Shown here: positions 53,404 to 63,100 of the stretch, piece after piece
Layout: the number at the start of each line of letters is the position of its first letter
Position numbering within the stretch: position 1 is the first letter of the stretch
Source: CAYWKS01 sp964458935
Lineage (GTDB): Bacteria; Planctomycetota; Phycisphaerae; Phycisphaerales; Zrk34
Direction of reading: 5' to 3'
Length of the DNA stretch: 64,000 nucleotides
Assembly: GCA_964458935.1 (NCBI GenBank)
Contig: CAYWKS010000003.1
Coordinates: forward strand, 107,709 to 171,708
Notes under the pieces: model-generated
What the model saw: only the letters and a program-made list of their open reading frames with translations
Databases searched by the model: none
Told to the model about the DNA's origin: nothing
Program-made: the position numbers and the translations under genes

Positions 53404-55373
53404 GGGGCAATCCTCATCGACATCGGGGCCTCGGACATCTGCTCGGCCATCTCGCGGACCTGATCCTGGCGGTCGGCGAGGTGGCGCGTCTCGCGATGGA
53501 GCGCGTCGGGCGCCGCGGCATCCGGCCGCGACTCGTCCAGGGCGCGGGTGCGGCTGTTCACGCGGAGCTGCGCCGACTTGAGCAGCTTCAACTCCGCGCT
53601 GCCGGGCACGAGCGGCGGTAGTTCCTGGGGCGGCGCGGCCTGGCCCTGGGAGGCCCCCTTGGCCTCGGCGAGCTGCTGCGCCCGCTCCAACGCCGCAATC
53701 AACTGTTGCAGCGTCAGCTCGATCTCATGCTGAACTTCCTGCGTGTAGGCGCCGGTGTTGCGCTCGGCCAGCATGCGATCGGCCGTCTGGAAGTCCTCGG
53801 CGAGTTGCCGGACGATCTGAGGGAAGACCACGGTCGTGCCATCCTCGCGAATGACCGTCAGCGCCCGCTCGGCCGCGAGCGCCAGCTCGGCCTCTTCGGC
53901 GGCCCACCGGGCGATGCGCAACTGTTCCGGTCGGCTCAAGGCCGCATCGTCCCCACGCGCCTGGCGCTGCTCGTGCAGCGCCGCCGTGGCCGCGGTGATC
54001 GGTTCCTGGCGCGCGAGCATCTCGCGGAACCGCATCTCGAGGTTCGCCAGGACCTCCTGCTGCATCTTCTCGCGAAGCTGGCGTAGCCGCTCCTCGACGT
54101 CGTCCCGGGCTTGGCGCAGCTCCTCCAGGGCGTCGGCCTGTTCCTGTTGGGCGCGGTCGGCCTCTTGGTCACGCATCTGGTCTGATGCCTGGCGCATGTG
54201 TTGCTGGGCCTGCTGGACCTGGGGCTGGCCGGGCTGCGGGGAGCCCTGCTGGCCCTGTTGGCCCTGTTGGCCCTGTTGGCCCTGTTGACCCGGCTGGCCC
54301 TGTTGACCTTGCTGGCCTTGTTGGCCCTGGGACCCGGACTCGCCGGCCTGATTCATTTGGTCGGACACCTCGCCGGCCCGTCGGGCCAGGTCCTCCTGCG
54401 CATCGGCGAGCTTGTCCATCTGCTCGGGCCCCAGGCGGGCGATGCGGCTGCGATCACGCTCGAGTTCCTCCAGCGCCTCCTGCAGCTTCTCCACCGCGTC
54501 GCGCTGCGCTTGGTCGGCCGCCTGGCCACGACCCTCGGCAAGACGCTGAGCGGCCTCGGACTGACTGGCGGCGGCTTGCTCGAGCGGCTGGCGGCCGGAC
54601 TCAGACGACGATCCGGCCTGGGTGTCGGCCCCGCTCGGCGATCCGGGCGATGCGGCGTCGGGCTCACCATCGTCGGTAGTCGGATCGTCCGGCTGGGTCG
54701 GTGGCCGGCCTTCGGCGAGCTGCTCGGTCTGGCGCTGCAGCTTGGCTTGCGGGTCCGACAGGGGCGTCAGCACGTGCGGGCCGCGCCGCCGCGCGTCCCC
54801 GGTCGCGATGCGCAACTCCTGCTGGGCCGCGATCATCTGCTTCACCGCGGCGATGCGTGCTTCGAGCGCTTCGCGGGCCGCCCGCGGGTCGGCCGCATCA
54901 CGCGTCTGGTCCTTCAGCCGCGCCTGATCCTCGATGAGCCGGCCGATCTGGCGGCTGAGCGATTCGAGGCGCTCGACCTCGTCGGGCAGTTCATCATCGC
55001 GATCGGTGTCCGTGAGCAGCGCGATCAGCCGTTCGAGGCGGCCGATGACCTGGTCCTGCTGCGTGCGGGCGGCCTCGAGGTCGCCGGCGTTCAACTCGGC
55101 GGCGATGTCGGCCATGCGGCGGCGGAGCATGTCCTGCTTGGCGCGTTCGAGCGCTTCGGCGAGACGCGCCGCCTGATCGGGCTCGGCGTCGGCCAGCCGA
55201 TCGGTCAACCGCGCGAACCGCTCTTCCATGTCGGCGATGAGCCGGGCGATGTGTTCCTGCCGTACGCCCAGCGCCGTCTCCGCCCCGTCGGTGTCGGGGG
55301 CCTGGCCCGGGGACACGGCAGCCCCGGCGCCGAGCATCACCAAGATCCATCCGATCTGTCGCGCGATTCGCAT
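53400..55373 (-). CDS. Large periplasmic coiled-coil protein with collagen-like GQQ tract
   Basis: A 657-residue protein beginning with a signal peptide at ATG 55373 (MRIARQIGWILVMLGAGAAV). Almost all the rest is charged coiled coil rich in Ala, Glu, Gln, Arg. About residues 330-380 contain nine tandem GQQ/GQP triplets. The C-terminal third has a more compact region (EEAELALAAERALTVIREDG). The composition resembles the coiled-coil proteins accompanying large vWA/DUF4175 proteins in planctomycetes. No enzymatic motif. Overlaps the TPR gene by 4 bp. Confidence 0.78.
   Translation of the reverse strand: MRIARQIGWILVMLGAGAAVSPGQAPDTDGAETALGVRQEHIARLIADMEERFARLTDRLADAEPDQAARLAEALERAKQDMLRRRMADIAAELNAGDLEAARTQQDQVIGRLERLIALLTDTDRDDELPDEVERLESLSRQIGRLIEDQARLKDQTRDAADPRAAREALEARIAAVKQMIAAQQELRIATGDARRRGPHVLTPLSDPQAKLQRQTEQLAEGRPPTQPDDPTTDDGEPDAASPGSPSGADTQAGSSSESGRQPLEQAAASQSEAAQRLAEGRGQAADQAQRDAVEKLQEALEELERDRSRIARLGPEQMDKLADAQEDLARRAGEVSDQMNQAGESGSQGQQGQQGQQGQPGQQGQQGQQGQQGQQGSPQPGQPQVQQAQQHMRQASDQMRDQEADRAQQEQADALEELRQARDDVEERLRQLREKMQQEVLANLEMRFREMLARQEPITAATAALHEQRQARGDDAALSRPEQLRIARWAAEEAELALAAERALTVIREDGTTVVFPQIVRQLAEDFQTADRMLAERNTGAYTQEVQHEIELTLQQLIAALERAQQLAEAKGASQGQAAPPQELPPLVPGSAELKLLKSAQLRVNSRTRALDESRPDAAAPDALHRETRHLADRQDQVREMAEQMSEAPMSMRIAP
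54246..54326 (-). repeat. Nine tandem 9-bp repeats encoding GQQ/GQP
   Basis: Nine units of 9 bp, on the plus strand mostly CTGTTGGCC, run without interruption. They encode Gly-Gln-Gln triplets (one Gly-Gln-Pro) in the coiled-coil protein. The units stay in frame, so gain or loss changes length by three residues only; five near-identical units indicate recent slippage or duplication. Confidence 0.9.
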
Positions 55374-55445
55374 CGATCCACTCCGTTGCGACGCGGTCAT
55401 TGTAGGCCGACGCTCGAACGCCACGCGGTGTTCGTCGAACGCCGA

Positions 55446-57650
55446 TTAATCCTCGAAAATCGACTCGATCTGCTTCTCCAGTTCCTCGGCGGTCTGCTCC
55501 CGGATCGTCTGCTGCTCGTTGAGTATCTCCCGCAGCAGGTTCACCGCTTCCTGGAAGCCTTCCATCTTGACCATGGCGGCGAGGATGGCATCCATGCGTT
55601 CGAGGATCGCGGCCTGCTGCGCCGCGGCGTCGGCGAGCCGGCCGCGGCGGTCGGCCGCGGTTGCCTGGGCGACCGTGGCCGCGTCGAGCGCGTCGGCCGC
55701 GCTGGGGATCCCGCTGGACGCCAGGGCCAACACCGGCTCGACGATGCCGTCGCGCAGGCGCGTGCGCATCGGCCCGCCTTCACGCTCGACGCGGTTGTTG
55801 ATGACCTGATCGAGGATGCGGCGGAACTGCACGCCGACCTGCTCGCATCGACCGACCAGCAGCCGCTGTGACTTCTCCAGGCCGTCGAGCGCCGCCCGCT
55901 GGTCGGGCGCGAGCCGCTCGGCGTCGGGCAGTTCCGCGGCCAGGGCGCGGGTCTCAACCAGCACCTGCCGCTGGTCCTTGCGCAGGCGTTCGAACTCCAA
56001 CCGCTGCTCGGTCTCCAGACGCAGCAGCTCCCCGCGGAACTCCCGCTCGGTCACGATCTTGACGGCGAACGTGATGGACCGGCCGGTCTTCGGGCCGCTC
56101 ACCGTGTCGTTGTCCGTCGCCTCGATGACGAAGTTAAGGTGCGCGTCGGTCGGCAGCTCGCGCCCCCGCAGGTCGAAGACGTGCTCGAACCAGTCGAAGT
56201 CGCGACCGGGCAGTTCGGCGTCGATCGCGTCGAGTTGCAGGGTGACCGGCTCGGAGCGCGTCGTGCCGCCGTTGGGGTCGGCGTCATCGCCGGCGGCCGC
56301 GGCCAACTCGTAGGTCAGCCCGGCGTTGACAATGGCGTAGTCGTCGCGAAGCCGCACCGCCAGCGGCAACCTCGCGTCGGTCGTCACCATGTCGCCCACC
56401 CCTTCGAGCCGGGCACGCACCTGGGGCGTCTGATCCGCGTCGATCCGGAGGGTGAATCGCGCCGGCCGCCGTGACCGCAGGCCCGAACGATCGAACAGCA
56501 CGATCCCGAACGAGCCGTTGTCCAACTCGTTGGGATCGAGCGTGGCGTGAACGCGGCGTGGATCGTTGGGGTCGACGGCGAGCGGCTTGAGCGTGGCGCT
56601 GCCGTGGGTCAGCCGCGCCTCGGCGATGGGGTTGTTGGTCGTGCCCAGCACGCGGAGCGTGGAGCCGGCGAGCACGGGGTAGGCGCCCTGGCCCGCGGGC
56701 AGCTCGCTCGGCGGCTGATCGGTGTACGCGGGCGGTTCGACCCTGAGCGTCAACTGTTCGACCGCCGGGCGGTTGACCAGCCGCACCTCGTGCCACGGGC
56801 TGACCGCGTCGCCGCCGCGAACCCGCAATCGACCGGCGAACGCGTCGAGCACGTTGGGGAAGGTCGAGACGAAGGCGTTGGAGCCGACGTTGCGCATCGA
56901 CTCGGTGTGGCGGCGGCCGCGAGCCGGGGCGTGGTCGAGGTGCACGACCGCGGGCACCACGCCGTTGGGGTCGGCGACCGCGCGGAGTTCCAGGTCGTCG
57001 CCGCGCGGCACCACCAGTTCGCCGGCATCGTTGAGCCCGACGAGGTGCAGATGCGTGCGTTGCGGCCAGGCGACGTCGGCGATCAGCAGGTTCCGCCGCG
57101 CCCACAGGCCCATCACGTCCGGCGCGAACAGGCAAGCGCCCACCACCGACCCGACCGCCAGGAAAACGACCGCGGCCTTGCGGGCCATGGTGCCGAAGTC
57201 GACCACGTCGAGGAAGCGCATGTCGGCGACGCGGCGGATGCCGTGGTCGATCGCCGCGCGGGTCAGCGCCGGTGAGGCGTGCTGCCGCCGCGCGTGTACC
57301 AGGTCCGACAGCTCGACGGCCGTCACCAGCGCGTCGCCCAGCTCCGGGTGCCGCCGCTCGATCTGCATGGAAAGCACGCGGTCGCCCACGGACCCGGCGA
57401 GCGGGCGGATGACCCGGCGATAGATCGCCACCCCCAGCGCCGCCAGCCCCACGAGCATCAACACCAGCATGACGCGGCGCTGCGGCTGATCCATGCGGAA
57501 GTACCGATCCACGGCCAGTGAGACCACGACCATCGCGGCGATCCCGCTGGTCAGCCAGGCCAGCCCGTCGACCGCCAGCCAGCAGATCACCGCGGCGCGG
57601 ACCGCGGCGAGCTTGCTGCGCAGCGACTGGATGTTCGTGTGGTCGGTCAT
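55446..57650 (-). CDS. DUF4175-like large membrane protein
   Basis: A 734-residue protein with three membrane helices in the first 180 residues (around WLTSGIAAMVVVSLAVD, VMLVLMLVGLAALGVAI and AAVVFLAVGSVVGACLFA), a beta-rich extracytoplasmic middle (about 190-540) and a coiled-coil C-terminus (about 550-734). The arrangement and the phrases GDRVLSMQIERRHPELGDALVTA and RVEPPAYTDQPP match the large DUF4175-like proteins next to vWA/BatA genes. Its start is 1 bp after the vWA stop (TGACATG). Mechanism unknown; likely a platform for the periplasmic coiled-coil and TPR partners. Confidence 0.78.
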   Translation of the reverse strand: MTDHTNIQSLRSKLAAVRAAVICWLAVDGLAWLTSGIAAMVVVSLAVDRYFRMDQPQRRVMLVLMLVGLAALGVAIYRRVIRPLAGSVGDRVLSMQIERRHPELGDALVTAVELSDLVHARRQHASPALTRAAIDHGIRRVADMRFLDVVDFGTMARKAAVVFLAVGSVVGACLFAPDVMGLWARRNLLIADVAWPQRTHLHLVGLNDAGELVVPRGDDLELRAVADPNGVVPAVVHLDHAPARGRRHTESMRNVGSNAFVSTFPNVLDAFAGRLRVRGGDAVSPWHEVRLVNRPAVEQLTLRVEPPAYTDQPPSELPAGQGAYPVLAGSTLRVLGTTNNPIAEARLTHGSATLKPLAVDPNDPRRVHATLDPNELDNGSFGIVLFDRSGLRSRRPARFTLRIDADQTPQVRARLEGVGDMVTTDARLPLAVRLRDDYAIVNAGLTYELAAAAGDDADPNGGTTRSEPVTLQLDAIDAELPGRDFDWFEHVFDLRGRELPTDAHLNFVIEATDNDTVSGPKTGRSITFAVKIVTEREFRGELLRLETEQRLEFERLRKDQRQVLVETRALAAELPDAERLAPDQRAALDGLEKSQRLLVGRCEQVGVQFRRILDQVINNRVEREGGPMRTRLRDGIVEPVLALASSGIPSAADALDAATVAQATAADRRGRLADAAAQQAAILERMDAILAAMVKMEGFQEAVNLLREILNEQQTIREQTAEELEKQIESIFED

Positions 57651-57651
57651 G

Positions 57652-60153
57652 TCACATCATCTTCCATCGCTTGCGGAGCGCCCACTCCACGGTGAGCAGC
57701 GTGACCAGCAGGATCAGCAGCCGGCTGGTGTCCCATAACTCGACGGGCTTGCCAGCGACGACGAGCGACTGCGTGCGGGACGGGATGCGGCCGGCGATCG
57801 CGTGCGCCTGATCGATGTCGAAGTAGTCGCCCCCGGCGGCCGCGGCGAGGTCGGCGAGCAGGCCGCGGTCGAGGCGCGGGTCGGCCAGCTCGATCTGCGG
57901 CGCTTCGACCCGGAACTGACGGGCGATGCGGACCGTCTCGCCGCCGGGTTCGGCGTCGAGGTTGACGACGATCTCGTTGAGCCCGATGCGGCCGGCGACC
58001 GTGCTCGCCTCGAAGCGGCCGGGCTGATTGGGCACGGCCTTGAGTTCGAAGGTTCGCCCCGAGCCGGCGGGCCCGCGCCACTCGGCCGGCACCGCCGCCG
58101 CGTCGAGCGGCTGGTAGTCGGCGTCGTACAGCCGGGCCGATACCTGCACCCGCGAACCGATCGGGTACACCTCGCGGTCGAGCGCGATGCGACCCCGCTT
58201 CTGCTCACCGAGCAGGCGGCCTTCGACGAGGTAGCGGACGGCCTGGACCCAGAAGCGATCGAAGTAGTTCTCACCGAGCTTCCGCCAGCGCCACGTGCCG
58301 CTGAACCCCATATAAACGGTGCGGCCGGGGCCGTACTGCCCGGCGACGAGCAGCGGCCGCGGACCCTCGCGCGTCCGCAAGCGCGGGTCCACGTGCTCGA
58401 CCAGCACGCCCGCCCCCGGGACCGCCGAACGAGCCGGGAACGACCAGTACACCCCGGGCATGGCCTGCCACATGCGGCGGTTCATCTGCGGGTCCTTGTC
58501 CAGCCGCATCATCACGTGGTCGGTCCCGGCGGCGGTGAGCTTCAACGGCCACGACTGGCTGTGCGTGGTCATCAGCGACTCCACGTCGATCATGCTTAAC
58601 TGCCCCACGCGGACCGGCAACAGCTTCGTCATCGCGCTCGTCCGCGCCTGGCGGAAGAAGTCGGCGGTGTACTTGGGCCCCGCGACCCACATCACCCCGC
58701 CGGCGTGTTCGCCGAGGAAGCGGCCCAGCGTTTCGATCCACGCCTCGTTGAACTCCGACGGGTCGGGGTCCATGAAGATCACCAGGTCGTACGCGAACAG
58801 CTCCTGCGGCGTCGACGGCAGACGCTCGATGGCCGTGTTGCCCGATTGCCGCATGTCCGCGTCGAGCGTCTGGAGCCAGCAACTCACGTCAATGGTCTTG
58901 TCGCGCATGAACAGCGTGGAGACCATCCGGAACTCCCACGACGGCGCGCCGGCGATCAGCAGCACCCGGGCCTTGTTCGACAGGACGGTCAGCGGGGTCT
59001 GCCGCGCGTTGTCGCTGTCGATCACCTCGTCGTCGAGCACGGCGGTCCGCACCGTCAGGATGAACTCGCCGCTGTCGTCGGGACGATGCTCGAACTCGAT
59101 CCGCTGGGCGGCGTCGGTCAGGGCGATCGTCTGGGTCGCCAGCAACCGCTCGGGCCCGAGCGTCCCGTCCGACTCGACGCGCTGGGCGAGCAGTTCGGCG
59201 TCGATGCTGCGGCCGGCGTAGCCGTCGGCGGCGATCCGCGATTGCACCAGGAACGGGTCCTCCCGGAAGACGCTGTCCGGGGCCCAGAGCTCGGCGACGC
59301 GGATGTTGCGCGGATCGACCGCCTCGCCCACGCCGACGGTGTAGATCGGCACGTTTATCGCGGCCGCCTGCTCCGCGGCGGACAACGGGTCGTCGCCCTC
59401 GGTGTTGCGGCCGTCGCTGATGATCACGATGCCCGCGACGGGGTTGCCGGCGACCGAGCGCATGGCCTCGTCGATCGCCCGGGCGAGGTTGGTCGCGTCG
59501 CCCGTCGGCTCGATCGGCGGGATGGGCGGACCCGCGGGAAGGCTCGGCGGGTCGTCGGGCGACGGCGCGGCCGCGCCGCGGTCGCCATTGTCGCGCACGC
59601 CCGCGAGTGTCTGGCGGACCTGGACCGACCGGCCGAAGCTGAAGACCCGCACCTTGCCCCGCTGGGTCAGATCGTCGAGCCAGCGGCCCCCCTCCGCGGC
59701 GAGCAGGGTGTTGACCAGCTCGGCGCGTGTGGGTGCGTCGGCCTGAACCGCCGCCACATCGGTGTTCATCACCGCCGCCGCCCGCTCCGCCGCCGCGTCC
59801 ACCCGGTACTGGTCGCGGATCGACATGGACATCGACTCGTCGACGAGCACGAGCACGTACGGCTCGATGGTGCGGTGGGTCGCCACGGCCAGCGCCGGCC
59901 CCAGCATCACCACCACGACAAGCAGCAGCACGGCGCTGCGGATCGCCGCCAGCGCGTATCGACGGCCCGGCGGGAGCGTCACCCGCTCCGACCGATACAT
60001 CATCACCACCCCGGCGATCAACGCCGCCACGATCGCCAGCAGCACGAACACCCACCATGACGTGACGCCGTGAGTGAACGCCAGCCGCGTCGTCGCGCCA
60101 TCCGGCACGGCCGATGCGTCAACGCCCAGAAGCTCGTACATCCAGTTCGGCAA
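57652..60153 (-). CDS. Membrane von Willebrand factor A domain protein
   Basis: An 833-residue protein with two N-terminal helices (about 30-55 and 65-90), a vWA domain starting VLVLVDESMSMS (the MIDAS DxSxS metal site) with IIISDGRNTEG as the second metal-site strand, a glutamine-amidotransferase-like region (about 400-600; VLLIAGAPSWEFRM, MWVAGPKY), a beta-rich domain and a C-terminal membrane helix (LLILLVTLLTVEWAL). This is the BatA-like class linked to MoxR ATPases, which probably lie beyond the right edge. It lies 9 bp after the PQQ-propeller gene. Confidence 0.87.
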   Translation of the reverse strand: MPNWMYELLGVDASAVPDGATTRLAFTHGVTSWWVFVLLAIVAALIAGVVMMYRSERVTLPPGRRYALAAIRSAVLLLVVVVMLGPALAVATHRTIEPYVLVLVDESMSMSIRDQYRVDAAAERAAAVMNTDVAAVQADAPTRAELVNTLLAAEGGRWLDDLTQRGKVRVFSFGRSVQVRQTLAGVRDNGDRGAAAPSPDDPPSLPAGPPIPPIEPTGDATNLARAIDEAMRSVAGNPVAGIVIISDGRNTEGDDPLSAAEQAAAINVPIYTVGVGEAVDPRNIRVAELWAPDSVFREDPFLVQSRIAADGYAGRSIDAELLAQRVESDGTLGPERLLATQTIALTDAAQRIEFEHRPDDSGEFILTVRTAVLDDEVIDSDNARQTPLTVLSNKARVLLIAGAPSWEFRMVSTLFMRDKTIDVSCWLQTLDADMRQSGNTAIERLPSTPQELFAYDLVIFMDPDPSEFNEAWIETLGRFLGEHAGGVMWVAGPKYTADFFRQARTSAMTKLLPVRVGQLSMIDVESLMTTHSQSWPLKLTAAGTDHVMMRLDKDPQMNRRMWQAMPGVYWSFPARSAVPGAGVLVEHVDPRLRTREGPRPLLVAGQYGPGRTVYMGFSGTWRWRKLGENYFDRFWVQAVRYLVEGRLLGEQKRGRIALDREVYPIGSRVQVSARLYDADYQPLDAAAVPAEWRGPAGSGRTFELKAVPNQPGRFEASTVAGRIGLNEIVVNLDAEPGGETVRIARQFRVEAPQIELADPRLDRGLLADLAAAAGGDYFDIDQAHAIAGRIPSRTQSLVVAGKPVELWDTSRLLILLVTLLTVEWALRKRWKMM

Positions 60154-60162
60154 GCTTGACGG

Positions 60163-63100
60163 TTACTCCTGCTCAACCGCCGCGGTCGGCGGATCGTTTT
60201 CCTCGCGGACCGGCACCCCCACCCCAGCGGGCTGGGCCTCCAGCATACCCCGCATCTGCTGCTCGACCATGCGCTGCATGGCTTGGCGCTGAGCCGCCGA
60301 CGCCGGGACGCCGTTCCATCGCAACTCGTGAACATTCACCTGGAGCCGGGGCCCCGCAACGTCGAGCAGCCTCAGCGTGCCTCCGGCCTCCGAGGCCGAC
60401 ATGGCGGTCGCTGCCCCCGCGTCATCGACGTCGGCGGACATGGCGGATGCCTCGCCCCGCGCGAAACCATACATCCCTTCGCTCGTCGGCGCGATCAACA
60501 CGCCCGCCCGGACCAATGGGGGCGCGACCGACCGGGGCAGCCGCTCGCCCTTGCCCAACTCGCTGATCGTCAAAGCATCCGCCATCGACCCGTCGGACCG
60601 CTGCGCGAAACGCATGTGGCCGAGCCCGGCCTGGCGACGGTCGCGCCCATACACGGGCACGAACCGGCCGGCGCGGAGCACGGTCTTCGCCTCCGTCCAG
60701 TGCTGCACAAGACGCGACCACCGCATGTCGACCACGGTTTCGCCCGAACCGGCCTCCAGCACGGAAGCGCCCCACTCGCCGTTGCGCCCGCGGCCGACCA
60801 CCGCGAGGCGCTCGCCGTCGTCGGACAGCGCCGCGTCGACCGCCCGGACAACTGGCGGCGACTCGCGGGTCCACATCATCTGCCCGCCGCGCAGGTCCCA
60901 CGCCGTCAGCTCGCCATCGCTGGCAATGCTCACCGCGTAACCCGACCCGACCGCGCCCAGTTGCCCCAGCTCTCCGCCCGGGAGCGGCGCCGACCAGCGC
61001 CGGCCGGCCGGCTCGACCGGCTGATAATGCAGCCGTGCCGCGTCCGCGTACAACAGGCCGCGATCGGACCAGGCCGTCAGGTTCTCCGCCCGCATGCTGG
61101 GCAGCGCGGCTTCGTGGAGGCGGCGGCCGGTCCGCCGTTCGCCGATCCACAGCCGCTTGCCCTCGTCGAGGGCGACGACGGCGCGGCCGTCAACCACGGC
61201 CACGCCCGCCACGTTGCGTCCGGGGAACCCGCGCCGCCACAACTCCGTGCCGCCGACCAGTTCCACGCAACGGACCATGTGGCCGCTGTCCTGCTCGTCC
61301 CACAGGTGCTCGATCAGCACATCCCGCCCGACCGCCATGGCGTTGTACAGCCCGACCCGCCGATGGGGCCGGACGGCGTCGGGGTACGCGGCGAGCGGCG
61401 GCGCGGCGTGCTGCCAGATCGCTTCGAGCTGGGGATCGGCCAGGTCCGCGGCGATCACGTGGCCGGGCGTGCGGACCACGAGCATGTGCCCGCTGCACCC
61501 GCCGACCATGACCGGCCCGCGCTCGCTGGGCTTGCGCGCCTCGTCGCTGTCCGGCGGCAGTCGCAGCGCCGGCCAGGGCTCGCCCGTCCGCGGATCGGCC
61601 GCCGCGCGTGTCCGCGGGTCGCGGCAGAGCAGTTGCCCGGTCTGAGGGTAATACGTGTACAGCCGCTGCCGGAGCAAGGGCGTGTGATCCAGCGCCCCGC
61701 CGTCGTGCAGCCGTATCGGCATCTCCGTCTTGTACCGCGGGGACCAGATGCACCGCAGCGGCGGTGCGTCCATGCGCTGGGCGGCGCCCGTGTCGTCCGG
61801 CCGTGCATCGGCATCCGGCGCGGCGGCGTCGGGCCAGCCGCGTTGTTCCATCGCCTGCCGGATCAGCGCCCCGGCGTCGGGCGCGTTGTGCAGGATCGCC
61901 TCGGCCAGCGCGAATCGTCGGACACCGCGGTCCGCGGCGATCGCGGCCACCGCCGCGGCGGCCTGTCGCGCCGCGGGGGTCTGCGGATAGCCCGCCATCA
62001 GCGTCTGCAACCGCAGGAGCTTGTCACGGCCCGGCGGCATGACGGCGATCTCGGCCAGCCGCGCCGCGCCGCGCTCGACCGCGTCCGCCGTCGGCCCGGT
62101 CTCGCCGGTCAGGTCGCGCAGGGCCGCGGCGGCGACCGCCGACGCCGATGCGGACCACCCCGCCCCATCCATGGGCACCACCTCCGCCGCCGCGGGGTCT
62201 TCGACGAGCGTTCGATAAACCTCGGCGGCGGCGCGGGTGCGGCCGGCCCGCCGCTCGTTGCGCGCCTGCGCCAGACGGACGCGGGCCCGTTCGGCCGCCG
62301 ACTGAGCGTGCCGCTCGGCCTCGGCGACGAGCGCTTCGGCTTGATCGGGTTGGCGCTGCGCCTGGTCGAGCAGCACGGTCATCAACACCCGCCGCGCTTC
62401 GTCGCGCGTATCGCCGGGCTCGGCGGTCTCGACGACTTGCCTGAGGTCGGCGAGGGCCTCGTCCGCGCGACCGCGCGCCAGCGCCAGTCGCGACCGTTCG
62501 CCCAGGGCCGCGGTATCGCCGGCCGCCACACGCCGCGACAGGATCGCGCGGTGCTGACCCACACCCGCGACGGCGCGGACTTCCGCCAGGCCCGCCGACA
62601 CCAGTATCTGCCCGTCGCTGCTCAAGTTGCCCAGCGGCGCCGATGATGACGACAGCGGCGTCCAGACGCGCGTCCGCTTGCCCGTGCGCAGGTCGACCCG
62701 CACCAGCGTCCGCCCCACCGGCGCGTACGCCGCGTCTTCGGTCAGGCACGCCTGGCCCGTCGCCCGGCTGGACATCGCCGTGCTCAGCGGCGCACGCCAC
62801 CGCACCGACCCATCGGCCAGGTTGTAAGCCGCCAGTTCCTCGGAACCGCCGACGATCAAAGCGCCTTCGTGGATGCCCAGCGCCTGGTCGCACCCGCGTG
62901 CTTCGGCATCGTTGGCGACCGTGCGGACCAACTCGCCGGTCGCCGCGTCCAGCAAGCGCACGCCGCCGCTGTCCGCGGCGACCGCGACCAGCTTGCCGCC
63001 GGTGATGAACAGTCGGCTCCGACGCCAGGGCATCGCGTCGATCGGCAGGACCACCTGATCCCCGGCCAGCCTCAGACCCTCCGTTCGGCGGGCACGCGAC

